Assembly: GCF_025857195.1 (NCBI RefSeq)
Contig: NZ_CP109788.1
Coordinates: forward strand, 62,001 to 126,000
From: Leisingera thetidis
GTDB lineage: Bacteria > Pseudomonadota > Alphaproteobacteria > Rhodobacterales > Rhodobacteraceae
Length of the DNA: 64,000 nt
Reading direction: 5' to 3'
The notes beneath the pieces were generated by a model. That model did no database searches. It was given only the letters and a program-made list of their open reading frames with translations, and had not been told where the DNA came from. Both the position numbers and the translations under genes were made by a program. Positions 58,325 to 64,000 of this stretch are shown here, piece by piece (position 1 is the first letter of the stretch; each line of letters begins with the position of its first letter).

Positions 58325-59072
58325 CGTGGTTCTGAAAACCAAAAAACTCAACAAGAGCTTTGGCGCGCTGCAGGCCAGCCGCGATGTCTCGCTGGATCTG
58401 CGGCCGGGTGAAATCCACGCGCTGATCGGTCCCAACGGCGCGGGAAAATCCACCCTGATCAAGCAGATCGCGGGCAATCTGGCGCCCGATAGCGGCGCGG
58501 TTGAGTTGCTGGGGCGCGATGTGACGGCGCTGGATACCGTGGCGCGGGCGCGGATGGGGCTGGGGCGGACGTTCCAGATCTCGGCGCTGGCGATGGACTA
58601 CACCGTCCTGCAGAACGCGGTGCTGGGCACGCTTGGGGGCAGGGGCGGCCCGTTCCGGTTTTTCCGCAATGTGATGAAGGATCCCGGCTTGCTGGAACCG
58701 GCACGCGACGCGCTGGAGCGGGTCGGGCTGACCGGGGACGCAAACCGCCGCACCGCCGACCTGTCGCACGGCCAGCGCCGCCAGCTGGAAGTGGCGGTGG
58801 CGCTGACGCTGAAGCCGAAGCTGTTCCTGATGGATGAGCCGATGGCGGGGCTTGGGTCCGCAGGGTCCAAGGCGCTGACCGGGTTCCTCGACGGGCTGCG
58901 GCAAGAGGCGCCGATCCTGCTGGTGGAACACGACATGGACGCGGTGTTTGCGCTGGCGGACCGGATCAGCGTGCTGGTCTACGGCCAGATCATCGCCACC
59001 GGCACCGCGGACGACATCCGCGCCAACGCCGAGGTGCGCCGCGCCTATCTGGGAGAGGAGGACGCCGCATGA
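58317..59072 (+). CDS. livG: ABC transporter ATP-binding protein LivG-like
   Basis: A 251-residue ATPase: Walker A GPNGAGKSTLIKQ, signature DLSHGQRRQLEV (SHGQ rather than SGGQ), Walker B LFLMDEPMAGLG and the switch His in LLVEHDMD. It overlaps LivF by 4 bp (ATGA). Confidence 0.92.
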   Translation: MADVVLKTKKLNKSFGALQASRDVSLDLRPGEIHALIGPNGAGKSTLIKQIAGNLAPDSGAVELLGRDVTALDTVARARMGLGRTFQISALAMDYTVLQNAVLGTLGGRGGPFRFFRNVMKDPGLLEPARDALERVGLTGDANRRTADLSHGQRRQLEVAVALTLKPKLFLMDEPMAGLGSAGSKALTGFLDGLRQEAPILLVEHDMDAVFALADRISVLVYGQIIATGTADDIRANAEVRRAYLGEEDAA

Positions 59073-59758
59073 GCCTGCTGACATTGCAAGGGGTTGAGGC
59101 CTCATACGGCCCGGCGCAGGCGCTGTTCGGGGTCGATCTGGAGATCGGCGAAGGCGAGGTGGTGGCGCTGATGGGCCGCAACGGCATGGGCAAATCCACC
59201 ACCATCAAGACGATTTGCGGGATGCTGGCGGCCTCCAAGGGCGATCTGCGGTTTGACGGCCACGACCTGCGCCAGCTGCCGTCCTACAAGATTGCCCGGC
59301 TGGGGGTCGGACTGGTGCCCGAAGGGCGGCGCTGCTTTGCGCCGCTGACGGTGGAGGAAAACCTGACCGCCGCCGCGCGCCCCGGACCCTGGGACATGCG
59401 ACGGGTGGCAGAGCTGTTTCCGCGGCTCGAAGAACGGCGGACCCAGGCGGCGGGGTCGCTCTCGGGCGGCGAACAGCAGATGCTGACCATCGGCCGCGCC
59501 CTGATGACCAATCCGCGGCTGCTGATCCTGGACGAGGCGACCGAAGGCCTGGCGCCGGTGGTGCGGCAGGAGATCTGGGCCGCGATCGGTCGGCTCAAGC
59601 GGGAGGCGGGGCTGGCCATTCTGGTGGTCGACAAGTCGCTGAAGGAATTGGCCGCCATCGCTGACCGCGCGGTGATCCTCAACAAGGGCTGCAACGTCTG
59701 GACAGGGTGTATCGGGGAGCTGCCGCCGGAAATGGCCGACCGTTATCTGGGGGTTTGA
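59069..59758 (+). CDS. livF: ABC transporter ATP-binding protein LivF-like
   Basis: A 229-residue ATPase: Walker A GRNGMGKSTTIKT, signature SLSGGEQQM, Walker B LLILDEATEGLAP. The switch His of the H-loop reads VVDKSLKEL, with Lys in place of His. It is the last transporter gene; downstream lies a terminator that overlaps the end of the facing BKACE gene. Confidence 0.9.
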   Translation: MSLLTLQGVEASYGPAQALFGVDLEIGEGEVVALMGRNGMGKSTTIKTICGMLAASKGDLRFDGHDLRQLPSYKIARLGVGLVPEGRRCFAPLTVEENLTAAARPGPWDMRRVAELFPRLEERRTQAAGSLSGGEQQMLTIGRALMTNPRLLILDEATEGLAPVVRQEIWAAIGRLKREAGLAILVVDKSLKELAAIADRAVILNKGCNVWTGCIGELPPEMADRYLGV

Positions 59759-59985
59759 GAGCAGCCGGCAAAGAGATTTGCGCAGTGTTCCATGGGTGAT
59801 GCGCCAGGGCGCGTTTCCGCCTTGGCGGACCGGACGCGGTCTGCGCTGATAGGGCGCAAACTTGTCACAACCGGCGGCGGCCATCGGATTGCTCCGCGTG
59901 CCAGTCAATGGCTGGAAACGGCGCAATGACCAAGGCTTCCGGTGGCAGTCGGTGCCCCCGTCAGACAGCATCCCGCCGGCTGCCA

Positions 59986-60010
59986 CGGCCGCCGGACGGC
60001 GGGCCGTTTT
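59986..60010 (+). terminator. Rho-independent terminator of the Liv operon
   Basis: CGGCCGCC/GGCGGGCCG stem with a one-base bulge (59986-60006) followed by TTTT. It overlaps the last base of the convergent BKACE gene. Confidence 0.7.
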
Positions 60011-60873
60011 CATGCCGCTGGGATCTTTTGGGGCATGTTTTCAGGCGGACGGAGCCCGAGCAGGTGCCGGGCCTCCTGCCAGGTTGCCACCCGGCGGTTG
60101 TGCTTTCCGCAGATCTCCGCGGTGCGGCGGACCAGCGCGGCATTGCTGGGCGCGAGCGTGCTGCGGTCCAGGCGCACGTTGTCCTCAAGTCCCGTGCGGG
60201 CATGGCCGCCAGCGGCGATGGCCCATTCGTTCAGCACGGTCTGGTTGGCGCCGATTCCGGCGGCGCACCATGGCGCATCGGGGCCGAACAGGCGGCGGAC
60301 GGTGTGGACGTAGTAGCCGAAAACATCCCGGTCGGCAGGCATCGCGTTCTTCACCCCCATGACGAACTGGATGTAGGGCGTGTTTGCCAGCTGGCCCCTG
60401 GCCGCCATCTCGTGCGCTTTCAGAATATGGCTGAGGTCAAAGGCCTCGATCTCTGGCTTGATGCCGTGGGTCAGCATTTCGGAGGCCAGCCAGTCGACAA
60501 GTTCGGGCGGGTTTTCGTAGACGCGGGTTGGGAAATTGTTGGAGCCGACCGAGAGCGACGCCATGTCGGGCCGCAGCGGCAGCATGCCGCCGCGGGTTCT
60601 GCCGGCACCTGAACGGCCGCCGGTCGAGAACTGGATGATCATACCCGGGCAGTGCTTCGCGATGCCGTCCTTCAGGGCCGCGAATTTCTCAGGATCCGAG
60701 GACGGGGTTTCATCGTCGTTGCGGACATGGGCGTGAACGATTGCGGCGCCTGCCTCAAAGGCTTCATGGGTGGATTCCACCTGCTCCGTCACGGTGACGG
60801 GAACGGCGGGGTTGCTGGCTTTGGTCGGCAGGCTGCCGGTGATCGCCACGCAGATGATGCAAGGGGTGGTCAT
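60010..60873 (-). CDS. BKACE family enzyme (second copy, substrate unknown)
   Basis: A 287-residue beta-keto acid cleavage enzyme. Zinc ligands are His47 and His49 (IVHAHVRNDDE) and the Glu of GLEDN (near residue 230). The DETPSSDPEKF loop after HxH differs from the carnitine copy (DPETGAPSRDL), and overall identity between the two is low, so the substrates should differ. It is the promoter-distal gene of the SCP2-like/hydrolase/BKACE operon and lies opposite the Liv transporter. It would convert a beta-keto acid plus acetyl-CoA to acetoacetate and another CoA ester. Confidence 0.9.
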   Translation of the reverse strand: MTTPCIICVAITGSLPTKASNPAVPVTVTEQVESTHEAFEAGAAIVHAHVRNDDETPSSDPEKFAALKDGIAKHCPGMIIQFSTGGRSGAGRTRGGMLPLRPDMASLSVGSNNFPTRVYENPPELVDWLASEMLTHGIKPEIEAFDLSHILKAHEMAARGQLANTPYIQFVMGVKNAMPADRDVFGYYVHTVRRLFGPDAPWCAAGIGANQTVLNEWAIAAGGHARTGLEDNVRLDRSTLAPSNAALVRRTAEICGKHNRRVATWQEARHLLGLRPPENMPQKIPAA

Positions 60874-60922
60874 GATGGTCTTCCGTGTTGGCTCTGGTGT
60901 GCCCGGCGCGGCTGCCGAACTG

Positions 60923-61780
60923 TCAGGCGGCCGCAGCCGCGGCGGACGGCATCTTGTCCAGCGCTTCGATGAAGAACGGACGGAAACCTTCGGGGTGCTC
61001 GCTCATCGGGAAATGTCCCAGCTCATCCATCACCGCCAGCGTTGCGCCGGGGATTGCTTTTGCGGTCCGTTCGGCATCTTCCGGCGTGCAGGTCAGGTCA
61101 TAGGCCCCGGCGATGATATGCACCGGGGTCCGGGACGTATCGATCGACGGCAGGCGCGCAACCAGGCTGTCGTCCCTGGTGTAAAAGCTGAGATCGCCGC
61201 GGAACACGCCGGGGCCGCTTTGCATGAACATCCAAAGGGTGTTCCAGCGCTCCGTTTCAGGGGCGAAGGGAGAGATATTGGCAGAAACCAGCGCCGCCCC
61301 CATTTCGCCGCCATGAGCGTCGGGGCGGTGGAACCAGTCGATGTCATACCAGGCCGACTGGAAATCCGAGGCCTCGATGGCAATGAAGCCGCTGAATTTT
61401 TCCGGATGCAGGGCTGCAAGCTGCAGAGCAATCCGGCCGCCCATGGAGCAGCCCGCGAGCACCGGACGGTCCAGCCCGAGCCCCTCGATCACCGCCAGGA
61501 TGGTCTCGATGTAGGCTTCGGTCGTCAGCAGGTATTCCTGGGTCTCGAACCCCTCGGGCGGAAGCGATTTGCCATGCCACGGCATGTCAAAGGCGATCAG
61601 GCGGTTCGATGCTGTGATCGCGGTGTCGTTCATCAGGTGGCGCCATTGGCGGCTATCGGCACCGGCGGTGTGCAGGCAGATGACGGGGCGGCCCTGGCCG
61701 GCCTCTTCAACATAAATGCGGCGGCGGGCACCTCCGGCGGTGATGGTCAGATAGCATCCGGTGATCGGTTCGATGCTCAT
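60923..61780 (-). CDS. Alpha/beta hydrolase
   Basis: A 285-residue alpha/beta-hydrolase. The oxyanion HTAGADSRQW, nucleophile Ser112 in GCSMGG, Asp (IIAGAYDLTC) and C-terminal His (DELGHFPMSEHPEGFR) form a full triad. It overlaps the upstream SCP2-like gene (ATGA) and is followed by BKACE, so it may hydrolyse a CoA ester or lactone in the same pathway. The exact reaction cannot be read. Confidence 0.88.
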   Translation of the reverse strand: MSIEPITGCYLTITAGGARRRIYVEEAGQGRPVICLHTAGADSRQWRHLMNDTAITASNRLIAFDMPWHGKSLPPEGFETQEYLLTTEAYIETILAVIEGLGLDRPVLAGCSMGGRIALQLAALHPEKFSGFIAIEASDFQSAWYDIDWFHRPDAHGGEMGAALVSANISPFAPETERWNTLWMFMQSGPGVFRGDLSFYTRDDSLVARLPSIDTSRTPVHIIAGAYDLTCTPEDAERTAKAIPGATLAVMDELGHFPMSEHPEGFRPFFIEALDKMPSAAAAAA

Positions 61781-62157
61781 GCGGCCAGCTCCTCTGATTT
61801 GCGCCCCAATGCCATGACTTCCTTGAAGAACCGCAGGTTCTTGACAAGGCTGAGAATGTCCCCGTCGATCCGTCCGCGGCCGATCTTCACCAGGCCGAAG
61901 ATGTCGTGGAATCCGGGCGCCGGGCGGGCTTGCCAGAATTCTTCAAGCGCTTCTGCATCGGTGCGCAGGGCAAAGCGCCATGGGGTCTTGCGGCTCGGTC
62001 CTTCGGCGACGGATACAAGCTGTCCTTTCTCAAAAGTCAGATAGACCTCATTGCCGCCGGTTTCGATCAGGACAGTCTCGGAAAACAAGCGCCCAAGGCG
62101 CAGCAGGTGCGGTGTTTCCCTGAGAGCGGATTGGATCTGATTGAAGGTTTCGATCAC
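61777..62157 (-). CDS. Small SCP2-like protein
   Basis: About 126 residues with an SCP2 (sterol-carrier)-like pattern: VYLTFEKGQLVSVAEGPS, FALRTDAEALEEFWQ, IGRGRIDGDILSLVKNLRFFKEVM. The likely start is GTG 62157 because AGGGAGG lies 5 nt upstream; an ATG at 62178, seven codons earlier, has no site and is the alternative. SCP2-like proteins bind hydrophobic acyl or aromatic ligands, so this may be a carrier for the pathway's intermediate. It is first in the operon with the hydrolase (4-bp overlap) and BKACE. Function is inferred from family shape only. Confidence 0.75.
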   Translation of the reverse strand: MIETFNQIQSALRETPHLLRLGRLFSETVLIETGGNEVYLTFEKGQLVSVAEGPSRKTPWRFALRTDAEALEEFWQARPAPGFHDIFGLVKIGRGRIDGDILSLVKNLRFFKEVMALGRKSEELAA

Positions 62158-62433
62158 CTGAGCCTCCCTTGCGTTCATGTGCTTTCAGTTAGCTGCCATG
62201 ACAGGAGGGCGTGTGGCCATGCCGGCGGGGGTATGAGGCAATACTCTGGCCCTGGCCGGCCTGCCGGAGCGGAGTGCCCGAAAGGATTGGAAACGCCAGA
62301 CAGGTCCGGACCGCGGTTTGCAAAAGCTCTTCCGCCCGTTTCAGCAGACCGGCTGGGTCCGCAATATGAATCCCTCATCCGGTCCGGGCAGCAATGCGCG
62401 GGCGCACAATTCAGGCAGCCACGCCATGCGGTC

Positions 62434-62907
62434 TCACTCAGCCAGCGGCTCGGCCCATAACAGCGGCTGGTCAAAATTATACATGACCAGCAGCCCGTCG
62501 TCTTGAAGTTCCATCCGGTTGACCAAGCCCAGCTGCTGCATAAAATCGCGTTCTGCGATCATTGTCTCTTCGTCGCACAGCCCGCCGCCGATCTCGAATG
62601 GCGTGAACATCAGGTTCTGGGTGTCCGGTCCGAAATTTGTTGTGAAACTCCTGCAGGGGCTGGAGCCATAGAGAGTGCCGTCCGCGAAATCAAACCGCAG
62701 GTCCTCGAATTTCTCCAGGTCAACGTCCTTGACCTTCTGAACAATCCAAGCGCCGTCAAAAGATTCTGCCGTGGTTGAAGCCATAGGGATTACTCCACTG
62801 GGTGCGTTCACGTTGTCAGAGGCAAAGGAGCAGACGGCCAATCCGCCGCCGCAGACGCCCGCAAATGCCGCAAGCACCACGGCCTGGGCGGGGCGCAGCC
62901 CCTTCAT
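62434..62907 (-). CDS. META/HslJ-like exported protein
   Basis: A 157-residue protein with an N-terminal signal-like hydrophobic stretch (PAQAVVLAAFAGVCGGGLAV) and a domain resembling META (HslJ): WIVQKVKDVDLEKFEDLRFD, SSPCRSFTTNFG and LCDEETMIAERDFMQQLGLV. The Cys in LAVCSFAS could be a lipobox only if Val at -1 is tolerated, so a Sec-cleaved or anchored protein is as likely. It stands alone, transcribed away from the unknown gene to its right. Not recognised with certainty. Confidence 0.65.
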   Translation of the reverse strand: MKGLRPAQAVVLAAFAGVCGGGLAVCSFASDNVNAPSGVIPMASTTAESFDGAWIVQKVKDVDLEKFEDLRFDFADGTLYGSSPCRSFTTNFGPDTQNLMFTPFEIGGGLCDEETMIAERDFMQQLGLVNRMELQDDGLLVMYNFDQPLLWAEPLAE

Positions 62908-63094
62908 TCGGCGGACCCGGCGGGCCGGAACATCATCAGCATTTCACCTTGGTGCACATATGGATTGAGTGTGCGCAGCCTGAGGAGATTGACAAGAAAA
63001 AAATCTTGCTGGAATCCGGGTTCCATGCGACTCTCGAAGAGGTGCAAAGATAACGTACTTGTTTTAAACAGTTTTTTATCTCAGGAGCTGCCCC

Positions 63095-64000
63095 ATGCCT
63101 CTTGATGGATCTGCCGCGAAAGAAATCAAGCAACAGATGGCACTTGCGCGCAAGCGCGCGCTGGCCTTTGGTTTGTGCTTCGGCAAGAAAATCGAAAACT
63201 CGGTTTTTCTCACCCACAAAACCAAGGCTGCCAAAGTGCTGGGCAAGCAGGCGAAGTCGGACGGGGAAACGCCGCAGTTCACCTTTGGCACACTGAAGCT
63301 TGACGGCAAGGAGCTGTCGCTTTCGGTCGAGGGCAAGATCGTGCCGGGCATGGCCCGCAAGGCCAAGAAGATGTTCATGGTGGTCGGGCTCAAGTACAGC
63401 ATCATCATCCTTGATCCCGACGGAACGGTGGTTGAGGCCGACCGCGACGACGAGGATGAGGAGGCGGGCGACGCCCCCGAGGCCGCCCCGGCTGCCAGCG
63501 GCGACACCGCCACCGAAGATCCGGCAGAAGCGCCGTCCGCCGAACCGGACCCGGCGGAAGCCAAATGGACCGCCACGGCGGCCAAGATCGAGGCCAACCT
63601 GGTCAAACTCAGGGGGATTGCCGGCATCGACCTCTCCAGGTCCGAGGCGCTGTGGAAGGCGATCCAGGCCAAAGCGGAAGGCAGCGGCTTTGCGGCGGCG
63701 CTGGAGCATGTCGCCAAACTCTCCGCCGAGATGAAAACTGCGGCCCAGGACGCTGCGGCCCGGGCCAAGCGGTTGAGCCTGCTGGAAGGCAAGTGGCAGC
63801 AGGCCGCGGCCAAGCTGGAACCCATGATAGAGGAAATCCTCGCCCTCAAGACCGCGCAGTCGGAGAAAATCGAAACCGTCTGGACGCAGATCAAGGCCCG
63901 TGCAGCCGCCGCGCCGCCTGACTACGAGGGCGCGCTCAAGGCGGTTGGCCCCCTGGCCCAGGCGATTTCCAAAGCCCGGCAGGCCGCCGCGGAGGCAGGC
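63095..64000 (+). CDS. Large protein of unknown function, N-terminal part (truncated by window edge)
   Basis: A continuous open frame of 302 codons from ATG 63095 (AGGAG upstream) runs to the window end without a stop. Residues 1-116 form a compact basic/hydrophobic N-terminal domain (KQQMALARKRALAFGLCFGKK; PGMARKAKKMFMVVGLKYSI). Residues about 120-162 are an acidic Ala/Glu/Asp-rich linker. From about residue 165 there are long Ala/Lys/Glu heptad-like helices that look coiled-coil. I do not recognise the family. The region upstream (62908-63094) is A/T-rich and holds a CAAGA/TCTTG dyad (62993-63008) that may belong to its promoter. Confidence 0.7.
   Translation, partial: MPLDGSAAKEIKQQMALARKRALAFGLCFGKKIENSVFLTHKTKAAKVLGKQAKSDGETPQFTFGTLKLDGKELSLSVEGKIVPGMARKAKKMFMVVGLKYSIIILDPDGTVVEADRDDEDEEAGDAPEAAPAASGDTATEDPAEAPSAEPDPAEAKWTATAAKIEANLVKLRGIAGIDLSRSEALWKAIQAKAEGSGFAAALEHVAKLSAEMKTAAQDAAARAKRLSLLEGKWQQAAAKLEPMIEEILALKTAQSEKIETVWTQIKARAAAAPPDYEGALKAVGPLAQAISKARQAAAEAG

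Noticed and set aside
62175..62474. A 99-codon - strand frame between the SCP2-like and META-like genes
   Set aside because: The product has no domain, is Cys/Pro/Arg-rich, and overlaps the start of the SCP2-like gene and end of the META-like gene; no ribosome site.

Overview
The window is GC-rich, densely coded DNA of Roseobacter-group type (Alphaproteobacteria, Rhodobacterales; Leisingera/Phaeobacter-like gene content). This placement rests on gene content (BKACE enzymes, DMGDH-like GcvT-family oxidases, non-pyrrolysine MttB, TRAP and BCCT transporters, dodecin) and on a dispersed palindromic element ending in a conserved tail. No database search was possible. No rRNA, tRNA, CRISPR array, phage or insertion sequence was seen. 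The window starts inside a flavoprotein gene and ends inside a large unknown gene.

Layout. 1-12.2 kb: amine/polyamine block on the + strand: flavin monooxygenase tail, RidA, DUF1028, PuuC-like aldehyde dehydrogenase, LysR regulator, dimethylamine/trimethylamine-dehydrogenase-like flavoprotein, dodecin, ArgE-like deacylase, cupin, and a spermidine/putrescine-type ABC transporter. 12.5-17.3 kb: NDUFA9-like SDR, then a Tat-exported IorAB-type molybdenum hydroxylase facing an AraC regulator. 17.3-24.8 kb: carnitine catabolism: GlxA/CdhR-type regulator, acetoacetyl-CoA ligase, BKACE, fused carnitine dehydrogenase-thioesterase, BCCT carrier. 24.8-29.9 kb: RidA, aldehyde dehydrogenase, acetolactate-synthase-like ThDP enzyme and membrane-anchored glutamate-synthase-like flavoprotein. 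30.2-31.3 kb: MerR/MerT/GDCCVxC metal cassette with a textbook MerR promoter.

31.4-39.8 kb: a - strand cluster (MetX-like hydrolase, taurine/nitrate-type ABC importer, glutamine-synthetase-like ligase, cupin, glyoxalase, Rieske oxygenase) diverging from an Lrp/AsnC regulator. 39.9-47.2 kb: TonB siderophore receptor, then LysR and a divergent TRAP transporter plus agmatinase-family ureohydrolase. 47.4-52.0 kb: TetR, non-pyrrolysine MttB and DMGDH-like oxidase. 52.2-54.9 kb: PNPOx-like protein, GST and LysR. 55.2-62.2 kb: a complete Liv-type ABC transporter facing a second BKACE, an alpha/beta hydrolase and an SCP2-like protein. 62.4-64 kb: META-like exported protein and the start of an unknown acidic/coiled protein.

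Taken together the window is an accessory nitrogen/carbon scavenging region: separate transporter-enzyme-regulator modules for carnitine (to glycine betaine plus acetoacetate), betaine/dimethylglycine-type methylamines, polyamine-like amines and guanidino compounds, with at least two modules (31-39 kb and 55-62 kb) whose substrates cannot be named from sequence.
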